10,707 bases of DNA, from positions 1-10,707 of the forward strand of contig JAAXHE010000149.1 of the NCBI GenBank assembly GCA_012271065.1. Reading direction: 5' to 3'. Positions within the stretch are counted from its first letter, which is position 1. Every line of letters begins with the position of its first letter. Shown here in pieces: positions 1-6,688 of the stretch. The translations under genes were made by a program, and so were the position numbers. The stretch comes from Candidatus Latescibacterota bacterium. Its GTDB lineage: Bacteria > Latescibacterota > UBA2968 > GCA-2709665. The notes under the pieces are model-generated. The model saw only the letters and a program-made list of their open reading frames with translations, did not search any database and was not told the DNA's origin.

Positions 1-791
1 CAGTTGATCACGAAGATGAGGTTGTCCAGCTTTTCCCTGGACGCCAGGGTAATCGCGCCGAGGGATTCGGGTTCGTCGGTTTCTCCGTCGCCCATGAAGA
101 CCCACACGTGGGAACCGGAGGTGTCCCTGAGACCCCGGTCCTCCAGGTAGCGGTTGAAACGCGCGTGATAGATGCCCATTATGGGCGCCAGGCCCATGGA
201 TACGGTTGGATATTCCCAGAAGTCCGGCATCAGCCATGGATGCGGATAGGAGGAGAGGCCGCCGGGGCGCCGGAGGTCCCGGCGGAAATTTTCCAGGGCC
301 TGCTCGTCGATCCTGCCTTCGAGGAACGCCCGCGCGTAGACACCCGGCGCGGCGTGCCCCTGGAAATACACCTGGTCGCCCACGAATCCGTTGCCCCGTC
401 CGTGAAAGAAGTGGTCGAAACCCACCTCGAGCAGCGTGGCGGCCGACGCATAGGTGGAAATATGGCCGCCAATCCCATCGTATTCCCGGTTGGCTCGGAC
501 AACCATCGCCATCGCGTTCCATCGAATGATGCTCTTGATGCGGCGTTCGATTTCGCGGTTGCCCGGATACGGATGCTGCTGGTCCGCCGGAATCGTGTTG
601 ACATAGGGCGTATTGGCGCTGAAGGGGATGACGACTTCCGCACGGTGCGCCCACTCTTCGATTTTCTTGAACAGGAAGCGCACCCGGTCCGGACCGTAGT
701 TTTTCAGGGCGTAGTTGAGCGACTCGACCCAGTCCTGGGTTTCTGCGGGGTCGACGTCTCGGGAGGGAACTCGGATGACTTTATCAGACAT
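1..791 (-). CDS. aceE: Pyruvate dehydrogenase E1 component, homodimeric AceE type (C-terminal part outside window)
   Basis: Thiamine-diphosphate E1 subunit that decarboxylates pyruvate and acetylates the lipoyl groups of E2 in the cytoplasmic pyruvate dehydrogenase complex. The window holds the first 263 codons; from memory AceE proteins are near 890 residues, so about 70% is missing at the left edge. The visible part follows AceE almost block for block: NTPYVNTI at residues 60-67, REYDGIGGHIST at 102-113, a GDQVYFQGHAAPG block at 138-150, LSSYPHPWLMPDFWEYP at 179-195, and the TPP/Mg motif beginning GDGETDEPES at 234-243. The motif asparagine (N263) is the last complete codon. The ATG at 789-791 is preceded by GAGG (798-801 on the opposite strand) with 6 nt spacing, and the next protein residues MSDKV fit an AceE N-terminus. 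It is separated from the upstream por genes by a terminator and its own promoter. E2 and E3 genes are not visible. The family call is secure. Confidence 0.97.
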   Translation of the reverse strand, partial: MSDKVIRVPSRDVDPAETQDWVESLNYALKNYGPDRVRFLFKKIEEWAHRAEVVIPFSANTPYVNTIPADQQHPYPGNREIERRIKSIIRWNAMAMVVRANREYDGIGGHISTYASAATLLEVGFDHFFHGRGNGFVGDQVYFQGHAAPGVYARAFLEGRIDEQALENFRRDLRRPGGLSSYPHPWLMPDFWEYPTVSMGLAPIMGIYHARFNRYLEDRGLRDTSGSHVWVFMGDGETDEPESLGAITLASREKLDNLIFVIN

Positions 792-797
792 TCGCGG

Positions 798-801
798 CCT
801 C
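798..801 (-). promoter_or_regulatory. Ribosome binding site of aceE
   Basis: GAGG read on the minus strand, 6 nt before the ATG at 789-791. It supports the chosen aceE start. Confidence 0.6.
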
Positions 802-906
802 GTTAGAGGTTGTTTCAGAATTCCTGGTGTTCTCCGGCGCGAGGGGAAGCCTCGTCCACCCGCTCGGCCGATACAGGCGGATCGATCGATGTCCAATCGG
901 CTCCTG

Positions 907-935
907 AATTTACCCGTAGACGCCCGAAAAGTCAA
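907..935 (-). promoter_or_regulatory. Sigma70-like promoter of aceE
   Basis: On the minus strand, TTGACT (930-935) and TAAATT (907-912) are separated by exactly 17 bp. The -35 matches the consensus at five of six positions and the -10 at four of six. Transcription would start near 900, leaving a leader of about 110 nt before aceE. The position just after the por terminator fits an independent aceE transcription unit. A 10-bp palindrome, ATCGATCGAT (881-890), lies just downstream of the predicted start and could be an operator, though palindromes of this size are expected by chance. Confidence 0.6.
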
Positions 936-965
936 ATTTGTTGCCCTTTCGCAGGGCAGGAGCGG

Positions 966-1010
966 AAACAAAACAAGAAAGCCCCCGGAGGCACTCCTCC
1001 AGAGGCTTTC
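966..1010 (-). terminator. Rho-independent terminator of the porA-porB operon
   Basis: On the minus strand the arms at 997-1010 and 977-991 fold into about 15 pairs: GAAAGCC pairs with GGCTTTC and a following GGAGG pairs with CCTCC, with two G-U pairs and a 4-nt AGTG loop. A T-rich tail (TTGTTTTGTTT, 966-976) follows. It begins 36 nt after the porB stop. It isolates por transcription from aceE. Confidence 0.88.
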
Positions 1011-1046
1011 AGTGCAGCGACCATTTGAACTGCCTGCGGCGAGGGT

Positions 1047-2690
1047 TCAGATAATGCCGGCCATCTCCTGGAGCATGCGCCAGTTCTGCCGGCGGTCTTC
1101 CTGGGCGGCCATCAGGGTTTCGGAAGGGTTTCCGTCTTTGTCGAAGTGCTTGGCGAAACGCCCTTCGGTCCGGGCGAATGTAACAAAGTCGACGGTTTCG
1201 CCGGTCTTGCGAATGGTATACCAGTCGTCCTTGACCGCGGGGTTTCCCCTGAGATCCAGCCGCTCCTTGATGCGTTCTCCCTTGCGCGGATCGTAGATGA
1301 AGATGGGGAATGCCCGGGACTCCATGGCAAGTTTGGCCTGGTGTCCGGCCAGGTGGTCTCCCACACCGTGTTCGGGCTGGCACGTGGTGAAGACGTTGAT
1401 TACGGCCGGGCCGTCGAACTCGTTGGCCGCGGCGATCGCGCGATAAAAGTGGTTCTGCAGGCTGCAGATGGTCTGGGCCACGAAGGTGTCCGGATGCATC
1501 ATGCAGATCTGGCCGAGTTCCTTGCGGCGTTCGGTTTTTCCGGGAACGGCGGAGCCGTGGACGGACATTTTGGTGTTCTGCCCCATGTAACTGGAGGTGG
1601 ATGCCTGTCCGCCGGTATTGGAGTAGACCTGGGTATCCAGGACCAGGACGTTGATATTCATACCTGACATGAGCATCCGCGAGAGCGCCTGGAAACCGAT
1701 ATCCAGCATGGCCCCGTCTCCGCCGATAACCCATATCTTCTTGTCCTGCCAGCCCATCTGGTCCCAGCGGGCCCGTACACCCATGGCATCGGTGGGCCCG
1801 TTCTCGAAGAGGGAGTTGGTCCAGGGCACCGTGTAGGGGTTGTATGGATAGGTGGAGGTGTAGACGGTGTTGCAGCCCGTGGATGCGACGAGGCCGATGT
1901 TTTCGGGCCCGTGCAGATAACCCGTGGACGCCAGCATCATACGCAGGGCCGTGGCTTCTCCGCAGCCCATGCAGGATCCTGCGCCGCCTACGTAGAGGAG
2001 AGATCGTTCGGCCAGCATCATGTCCTGAACGGACTTTTCGAGGATATATTCGCTGGGAGATTCAGGCAGGTCGTTGTGGAAGTCCCAGGCGGCGCGGAAT
2101 TCCTCCAGGTTGTCTTCCGTTTTGGTGACCATTTTCAGCGCGTCCTTGTCGGCGCAGACCTCGACGCATTCGGCGCATCCCTTGCACTTGGTGGGGTCTA
2201 TGAAGATGCCAAAATAAGCGCCTTCCTTGCCCTTCTTCTCAAAGTTCTTGTAGTACTTCGAGGTCTCGGAAAACTGGTTGCGCAGGAATTCCCTCTGTTC
2301 CGGATCGGTCGTCTTGGCCAGTGCAGCGTCCAGGTCTTCACGGGTCGTAATCTTGCCGAGAATGGCCGTATCGGGACACTCGGTGACGCAGTCCATGCAG
2401 CCGACGCAGTTCTCCTGGATGAATTCCGGAATCTCGGGCGCGATGTAGCTGAAGTCGCGAAGGGCGCCGGTGCCCGGCCCCACGAGGCTGCGGGCTACGC
2501 CGACGTCGGCAGGCAGCCCCTGTTCGGCAATGCCCGTATTGTAGCCGGCCACGACCCTTCCGTTGAAGTCTTCGATATCCAGCAGGGTATGCAGGTTCAG
2601 CGGTGACGAGGAGATCGGCTCCTCGTCCATATCCTCTAGTGAACTCACGCTCAGCAGTGCGGCAGGATCGTTCTTGCCATTGGTCGACAT
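1047..2690 (-). CDS. porB: Pyruvate:ferredoxin oxidoreductase, ferredoxin-domain plus TPP (beta) subunit of a split enzyme
   Basis: Cytoplasmic iron-sulfur half of PFOR (pyruvate + CoA + oxidised ferredoxin to acetyl-CoA + CO2 + reduced ferredoxin). Its 547 residues correspond to domains V and VI of single-chain PFOR. Residues 1-90 are a poorly recognised lead-in. A two-cluster ferredoxin domain follows, with C95, C98, C101, C105 (CVGCMDCVTECP) and C169, C172, C175, C179; the second motif ends CAD and lacks the usual proline. The TPP region has C240 and C243 (GSCMGCGE), C273 and C437, matching the four ligands of the proximal cluster, GGDGAMLDIGF from residue 323, and the PFOR-typical LDTQVYSNTGGQAS from 351. 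No long domain VII extension follows. The ATG at 2688-2690 has a GGGAG (2700-2704) 9 nt upstream. It lies 124 bp after porA, the same arrangement as an operon, with a stem-loop in the gap. PFOR versus another 2-oxoacid substrate cannot be proved from sequence, but pyruvate is the best reading. Confidence 0.95.
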   Translation of the reverse strand: MSTNGKNDPAALLSVSSLEDMDEEPISSSPLNLHTLLDIEDFNGRVVAGYNTGIAEQGLPADVGVARSLVGPGTGALRDFSYIAPEIPEFIQENCVGCMDCVTECPDTAILGKITTREDLDAALAKTTDPEQREFLRNQFSETSKYYKNFEKKGKEGAYFGIFIDPTKCKGCAECVEVCADKDALKMVTKTEDNLEEFRAAWDFHNDLPESPSEYILEKSVQDMMLAERSLLYVGGAGSCMGCGEATALRMMLASTGYLHGPENIGLVASTGCNTVYTSTYPYNPYTVPWTNSLFENGPTDAMGVRARWDQMGWQDKKIWVIGGDGAMLDIGFQALSRMLMSGMNINVLVLDTQVYSNTGGQASTSSYMGQNTKMSVHGSAVPGKTERRKELGQICMMHPDTFVAQTICSLQNHFYRAIAAANEFDGPAVINVFTTCQPEHGVGDHLAGHQAKLAMESRAFPIFIYDPRKGERIKERLDLRGNPAVKDDWYTIRKTGETVDFVTFARTEGRFAKHFDKDGNPSETLMAAQEDRRQNWRMLQEMAGII

Positions 2691-2704
2691 GGTTATTTAC
2701 TCCC

Positions 2705-2737
2705 GATCCGGCTTGAACCACCTCAACCGGCCGGATC
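2705..2737 (-). other. Intercistronic stem-loop just before porB
   Basis: The arms GATCCGGC (2730-2737 on the minus strand) and GCCGGATC (2705-2712) are perfect 8-bp complements. Inside them TTGA pairs with TCAA. The structure ends one base before the GGGAG ribosome binding site of porB. No T tract follows, so it is not a terminator. It may affect mRNA stability or porB translation relative to porA; that role is inference. Confidence 0.45.
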
Positions 2738-2814
2738 TTTACGGTTTATGTTTCTATCGACGTCATGTCGTCACGCGACCGGAAACACGCTGTGGGAGGG
2801 ACGGAAACGACCGG

Positions 2815-4836
2815 TCAGCATCCGATCGAGACCAAACCGGCCGGAAGTTCGTCCGTTTCCTGATCGATTGTGCTTTCGATCAGTTCCCGAGGGACTTCGA
2901 AGACTTCCCGGTAACCTCTCATGATCGCGTTCATGTTGGCGTCCACGACGCCCTTGCCCTTGCTGCCCCAGTATTTGTTGACCGCATTTTCCACGTTGAC
3001 GAACAGCTCGTCTTCCGTGAGATTCAGGTCTTTCTGAAAGGGCGTGTGTTTCAGGAAGATACCAAGCAGAACGATGCCCTGGAAACGTTGCATCAGATCC
3101 GGCGACGGTGCTTCTTCCAGGGCAATTTTGACGGCATCCAGGCCAAGAGGTTTGATGTTTCTGGTGCGAAATGTCTTTTTGGCCCATCCGGGAACATTGT
3201 CCCATACCTTCTCAGCCTCCGCATGGGGGCTCTGGATGAAGACCATACCGCCGTCGACAACGCCGGCCAGCGGATTGGCGGTATTGAAGGCGTTGACGTC
3301 GTTGAGCGGCACGAAGTCCACGACTTCCAGTTCGGAGTGGGTCCGGATGTGTTCGTTGGCCGCGGTGAGGTAGTAGGTCGTGGGCAGACCCTTCTTTTCC
3401 GATCCGTATTTCGGGTAGGCCTGTACGTGAAGTCCTAGGTTTGCCAGCAATGTGGCGATAACCTTGTTTGTCGTAACGGATCCGTATCCGCCGATCGAGT
3501 GCCCGCGCATTGCGAAGGCCCCGACTTCCCGTGTTCCCGGATCGGGCTGCCTCTGAAGGGCCAGTTCGTGTTCGATATTGAGGACGAAGAGCTCCTTCCG
3601 TCGGGGAGCCGCCGCCTGCATATTTCTGACCGCGGCAATGAAGTCGCCCGGCCGGACGTCGCGGCTTCCCAGGCCGGCCATCCCCGATAGAATCTTGGGG
3701 ATGCGTTCGATCCGCGGATAACCGTTCGAGCCGCAGGCGGCATCGACGAAAGCAGACTTGATTTCGGCGGTAAGCGGATTGGACTGCGCAAGGGGGTTGT
3801 CCATGCGTTCCACTACGGAAACGACCTTTGCGTTCTTCAGGGCCTCCACGATCTCAACGCCCGGGAACGGGCGGAACGACGTGACGTGAAGGGCGCCCAC
3901 CTTCAGGTTTTCGGTCTCCCGCAGCCAGTCGACTGCGGTGAGGGCGGTCTCGAGCATGCTGCCCATACCCACGATGATGTATTCGGCGTCTTCGAGCCGG
4001 TATCCGTCGATCATGTCGTAGCGCCTTCCGGTCATCCTGTAGAATTCCTGCATGGCTTCCTGCAGGTCGTCCGGAACGCGATCGTAGAAGTAACGCTGGG
4101 CGATCTTGCCCTTCATATAGCTGTCCTGGTTCTGAACAACGCCGCTCATCATCGGATTGTCGACATCCATCAGATTCTGAATCTTGTCTTCCGGGCGTCC
4201 GACAAAAAGCTTCATGAGTTCAGGCTCTATGGCCATGACATTTTGCACCGTATGGGTTGTGAGGAATCCATCCTGCACAACCATGAACGGTGTCTGGGAA
4301 GCTTCCGCGGCACGGCGCGCGATGAGTGTGGTGTCCATGACTTCCTGCGTGTTCCGGGCGAATACGATGCCCCATCCACAGTCGGCAACGGCCATGATGT
4401 CATCGTGGCCCGCGTGTACATTGAGCGATTGGGAGGTCAGCGCGCGCGCGCCGATGTGGAAGACCGCCGGAAGACGTTTGCCCGAAATAGTGTACAGCAC
4501 CTCCTTCATCAGAACGAGGCCCTGGCCGGAGGTGAAGTTAGTGACCCGGCCACCGGCCACCGAAAAGCCTTCGGCCGCTGAAGCCGAACTGTGTTCGGAC
4601 TCGGGTTCGATGAAGATCAGGGTGTCGCCCCAGAGGTTGACGCCGCCGTTGGACACCACCGCGCTGTACTTCTCTCCCAGAATGGAGGAAGACGTAATGG
4701 GGTAGGCGCAGGCGCCCTGGCTGATGTGTTTTTCGACCCAGATTGCGGCATCGCCTCCGTCGCCCACGTCGGGGGTGCCTGGAAACGGAAATTCACCTGG
4801 CCGTCCGTCAATCTGTATTCTGGCGCTTTCCGCCAT
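2815..4836 (-). CDS. porA: Pyruvate:ferredoxin oxidoreductase, alpha plus gamma subunit of a split enzyme
   Basis: N-terminal half of PFOR: 673 residues that together with PorB (547) equal the roughly 1200 residues of the usual single-chain enzyme. Domain I (about 25-260) carries the pyruvate/TPP pyrimidine site, with YPITSSSILGE at 45-55, the ESEHSSA segment at 79-85 where the catalytic glutamate of PFOR sits, FTSGQGLVLM at 101-110 and HIGARAL at 127-133 with the conserved arginine R131. Domain II follows (about 285-400; FRPFPGVEI at 321-329). The gamma domain (about 435-650) has GGYGSVTTNK at 449-458 and a PKYGSEKKG segment near 475. The start ATG (4834-4836) has a strong AAAGGAG (4844-4850) with 7 nt spacing. 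The stop is TGA at 2815-2817. The reading frames are intact on both sides of the junction and porB has its own start and ribosome site, so this looks like a true split and not a broken gene. The AT-rich promoter region lies upstream. Confidence 0.95.
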   Translation of the reverse strand: MAESARIQIDGRPGEFPFPGTPDVGDGGDAAIWVEKHISQGACAYPITSSSILGEKYSAVVSNGGVNLWGDTLIFIEPESEHSSASAAEGFSVAGGRVTNFTSGQGLVLMKEVLYTISGKRLPAVFHIGARALTSQSLNVHAGHDDIMAVADCGWGIVFARNTQEVMDTTLIARRAAEASQTPFMVVQDGFLTTHTVQNVMAIEPELMKLFVGRPEDKIQNLMDVDNPMMSGVVQNQDSYMKGKIAQRYFYDRVPDDLQEAMQEFYRMTGRRYDMIDGYRLEDAEYIIVGMGSMLETALTAVDWLRETENLKVGALHVTSFRPFPGVEIVEALKNAKVVSVVERMDNPLAQSNPLTAEIKSAFVDAACGSNGYPRIERIPKILSGMAGLGSRDVRPGDFIAAVRNMQAAAPRRKELFVLNIEHELALQRQPDPGTREVGAFAMRGHSIGGYGSVTTNKVIATLLANLGLHVQAYPKYGSEKKGLPTTYYLTAANEHIRTHSELEVVDFVPLNDVNAFNTANPLAGVVDGGMVFIQSPHAEAEKVWDNVPGWAKKTFRTRNIKPLGLDAVKIALEEAPSPDLMQRFQGIVLLGIFLKHTPFQKDLNLTEDELFVNVENAVNKYWGSKGKGVVDANMNAIMRGYREVFEVPRELIESTIDQETDELPAGLVSIGC

Positions 4837-4860
4837 GACGGTTCTCCTTTACAATGTGCA

Positions 4861-4872
4861 CACGACGTCGTG
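4861..4872. promoter_or_regulatory. Perfect 12-bp palindrome in the porA leader
   Basis: CACGACGTCGTG is its own reverse complement. It lies between the predicted por transcription start (near 4919) and the porA ribosome site, where a repressor could act. A palindrome of this length is expected two or three times by chance in a window this size, so the position is the main argument. Confidence 0.3.
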
Positions 4873-4925
4873 GAACCTGACGCCGGTCCGCCAGGCCGAT
4901 TCACGACCGAGCCGCTGCAAATTCA

Positions 4926-4935
4926 ATTATATAAT
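4926..4935. promoter_or_regulatory. Symmetric -10 element in the por promoter region
   Basis: The palindrome ATTATATAAT contains an exact TATAAT on both strands (minus at 4926-4931, plus at 4930-4935). It is the most AT-rich spot of the window and lies 90 bp before porA, so it is the likely por -10. No good -35 is found at 17 bp on either strand, which suggests an activator-dependent or extended promoter if it is used. Confidence 0.45.
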
Positions 4936-5014
4936 CAATTAGAAGAGCTAAATTATGGGGGACAATCCAGACAAAATATAACGTAGTCGCATGTTGTCGG
5001 CAAGCGTTGTTTGA

Positions 5015-5064
5015 TGTGGTCATTCAAAGGCCACAAAAGACAAATGCCGCCTGACGGTGGCGGC
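5015..5064 (+). other. Two tandem hairpins upstream of the 103-aa gene
   Basis: The first has arms TGTGGTC (5015-5021) and GGCCACA (5029-5035), 7 pairs with one G-U on plus-strand RNA, and a 7-nt loop. The second has perfect arms GCCGCC (5046-5051) and GGCGGC (5059-5064) with a 7-nt loop. The second hairpin, read on the minus strand, is followed by ATTTGTCTTTTG, which is mildly T-rich, so a weak minus-strand terminator is also possible. Confidence 0.35.
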
Positions 5065-5166
5065 TGCTGAATCCACTTGTCCGATTTGCGGGGGACTTCC
5101 ATATTTGTTTTGAATCAAACGGTTATTGCGGACGTAACAGGCACGCACGAAACACGGAGGCTATCG

Positions 5167-5478
5167 ATGCCCGAGCTCAGGTACGACGGCGGGGACCCCG
5201 CCCGCGCGCTTGCGTATTTCCGGGAACGCCGCGCGGACATGCGGGCGCTGCGCCGGGTTTTCGTGGGGCCGGAAGGAACCACAGTTAAGGACATCAACGG
5301 CGAGGAGATGTTTCTAGAAGGACTGACGCTCGGTCAGCCCCAGCTGGAATCGCTGCTGAAGCTGGCAGGCGCCTCCTACAATCCGTCGACGTTGCACGAC
5401 GCGCCCCGCGGACGGAGTCCGGTCAAGGAATTCGAGATCGTCAAACAGGATCCGTGGGGGCACGATCGGGTCTTGTAG
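5167..5478 (+). CDS. Small hypothetical protein, 103 aa
   Basis: I do not recognise this protein. The ATG at 5167 has an excellent CGGAGG (5155-5160) 6 nt upstream; an in-frame TTG at 5077 would add 30 residues but has no ribosome site. The product begins MPELRYDGGDPARALAYFRE, is soluble, strongly charged and has no signal peptide or membrane segment. Residues 1-32 look helical with many arginines. A segment around FVGPEGTTVKDINGEEMFLE (33-52) could form beta strands, followed by a likely helix (about 58-70), and the tail is proline- and charge-rich, ending KQDPWGHDRVL. The good ribosome site and intact frame in a spot with little else argue for a real gene. It is divergent from por and convergent with the FAH-family gene, so no operon partner hints at its job. 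Confidence 0.62.
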   Translation: MPELRYDGGDPARALAYFRERRADMRALRRVFVGPEGTTVKDINGEEMFLEGLTLGQPQLESLLKLAGASYNPSTLHDAPRGRSPVKEFEIVKQDPWGHDRVL

Positions 5479-5482
5479 GCGC

Positions 5483-5539
5483 GAACCCCCGCCTCACGTG
5501 GTGACGTATTCTTGGGATGGGACACCACGTCTCGGGTTC
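5483..5539. other. Long two-part inverted repeat between convergent genes
   Basis: The outer arms GAACCC (5483-5488) and GGGTTC (5534-5539) and inner arms ACGTGGTG (5496-5503) and CACCACGT (5523-5530) are all perfect, giving 14 pairs with a 7/3-nt internal bulge and a 19-nt loop. It fills the 84-bp gap between the 103-aa gene and the FAH-family gene. Neither strand has a proper T tract after it. It may act as a bidirectional 3' end structure. Confidence 0.5.
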
Positions 5540-5562
5540 AGAGCGACGTTTCCACCGGACTT

Positions 5563-6600
5563 TTACCGCCGATTGGCTTCCAGCCAGGCCAATTGGCGGT
5601 TTCTGGTGAAAGGACCGATCGAATTCTGCAGGTCGCCGATACCGCCGAACGACATCCGGACGGTGTCGTTAACCTGGAGGCCGCTGGCCAGATCGGCTTC
5701 AGAAAAGACGATGGGCGTACCCCAGTATAACAGTTGCAGGGACTTGTCGCCCAGGGGGAGTCGACCGAAAAGAGACCGCTCAAGGTGGAAGAGCCGGTCG
5801 GGCATATTGAGATGGCTTTGTCCGGTGCGTCCCGTTTTTCGGGAGATTCGCTTGTTGTCTCGCAGGATTTCGCAGGATACGGCGACGCTGGCGTCGTCGA
5901 ATTCGGAATCCGTGACCAGAACCGGCCCCAGGCTGGCGCAACCGCCGTGCCAGTTCTTGGCCTGGGGAAGATTCAGCGGGTTTTCGGCTTCAATACCGTT
6001 GTCGGTATAGTCATTGCCGCCCGTAAAGCCCAGTCGCTCGATCTGGCCGCTGGCGTTCAGTCCGTAAAGCGTGACGAGTTCGGTTTCTGGAACGAGGCGC
6101 CGGGTGTCGTCAGGGCGGGAGACGAGCCCGCGATGTCCCGCCAACGCGTCCGCGTCGGTCTTCGCGAAGAGTTCGGGAATGCCGCCTTGCGCGCATTCCC
6201 TGTATTTCTGATCGTATACGTTTACGGCGCCTCCTGTGGCTTCTTTAGCTTCGGTTTCACGAAGCCTGGCGCTGTCCGCGTGGGTCACGCCCGCCAGCCA
6301 GACCCGCAACCGGTGGGGTTGACCGGGCGGCGGCGTTACCGGCACGGTCAGGTGGCGCCGTTCGGCGCAGGGATCGCTGTCCATCAGATCAGACAGGCGG
6401 TAGGCGGGCGCTCCCGCGGTGTCGATGCGCGCGATTGCCCCTTCCAGCCCGACGCTGTCGCCTCCGTGTATGAAGTAGAGATCGTAGACCGATTCGGGGC
6501 AGGGCTCGCACGACGTGAGGTCCAGTACCATGTCGTTCTCGACCAGCCCGAGACGCGCGGGTTTCGGGGCGGATGGATCGCGGAATTGCAGGAGTCTCAC
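5563..6600 (-). CDS. FAH-family hydrolase/dehydratase, AraD1/GguC-like
   Basis: A 345-aa member of the fumarylacetoacetate hydrolase fold, closest by eye to the AraD1/GguC group (COG3970-type), whose members are linked to breakdown of 2-keto-3-deoxy sugar acids. Residues 1-90 form the variable N-terminal domain, with SVYDL at 37-41 as in that group. The catalytic domain shows PELFAKTD (142-149), the metal-binding E-x-E at E172 and E174 (PETELVTLYG), GFTGGNDYTDNGIE at 191-204 with D197 as the likely third metal ligand, and CASLGPVLVT at 221-230. A divalent metal at this site polarises the keto acid in the family. The start is GTG at 6598-6600, preceded by a very strong GGAGGAGG (6609-6616) at 8 nt. 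It stands alone: no sugar-acid transporter or dehydrogenase is next to it, so the substrate is unknown. Family confidence is high, substrate confidence low. Confidence 0.87.
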   Translation of the reverse strand: MRLLQFRDPSAPKPARLGLVENDMVLDLTSCEPCPESVYDLYFIHGGDSVGLEGAIARIDTAGAPAYRLSDLMDSDPCAERRHLTVPVTPPPGQPHRLRVWLAGVTHADSARLRETEAKEATGGAVNVYDQKYRECAQGGIPELFAKTDADALAGHRGLVSRPDDTRRLVPETELVTLYGLNASGQIERLGFTGGNDYTDNGIEAENPLNLPQAKNWHGGCASLGPVLVTDSEFDDASVAVSCEILRDNKRISRKTGRTGQSHLNMPDRLFHLERSLFGRLPLGDKSLQLLYWGTPIVFSEADLASGLQVNDTVRMSFGGIGDLQNSIGPFTRNRQLAWLEANRR

Positions 6601-6608
6601 GGATTAAA

Positions 6609-6616
6609 CCTCCTCC
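6609..6616 (-). promoter_or_regulatory. Ribosome binding site that fixes the GTG start of the FAH-family gene
   Basis: GGAGGAGG on the minus strand, 8 nt before the GTG at 6598-6600. It is the best ribosome site in the window and decides for the non-ATG start. Confidence 0.8.
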
Positions 6617-6688
6617 GATAGCACAATAAAGCTGCGCCGTAAATCGTCCGTTTGAGGCAGGAGTGTCCTTGGTCTCTGAATTTTCTGT

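Larger units (their letters stand above)
4837..5166. promoter_or_regulatory. Divergent intergenic region between porA and the 103-aa gene
   Basis: A 330-base stretch with no credible gene. From left to right it holds the porA ribosome site (4844-4850), a perfect 12-bp palindrome (4861-4872), an AT-rich island (about 4920-4982) with the por -10 element, two hairpins (5015-5035 and 5046-5064), and the ribosome site of the small plus-strand gene (CGGAGG, 5155-5160). A weak plus-strand promoter candidate is TTGAAT (5110-5115), 17 bp, CGTAAC (5133-5138). A TTG-initiated extension of the small gene back to 5077 is open but has no ribosome site and is not preferred. Confidence 0.6.

Noticed and set aside
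108..806. A 232-codon plus-strand open frame opposite aceE
   Set aside because: The minus strand encodes near-perfect AceE sequence, so this is a mirror frame.
942..958. Small hairpin TGCCCT / AGGGCA upstream of the aceE promoter
   Set aside because: It has only 6 pairs, no T tract, and a full terminator is already present next to it.
2691..2814. Possibility that porA and porB are one gene broken by a frameshift
   Set aside because: The gap holds stop codons, a hairpin and a ribosome site; porB has its own start and N-terminal extension, and both proteins end or begin at domain boundaries.
1911..4581. Several plus-strand open frames of 230-290 codons opposite the por genes
   Set aside because: They lie antisense to clearly conserved PFOR domains, have no ribosome sites or recognisable motifs, and are shadow frames.
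5734..6621. A 295-codon plus-strand open frame opposite the FAH-family gene
   Set aside because: The minus-strand product shows FAH metal-site motifs and has a very strong ribosome site. The plus frame shows neither.
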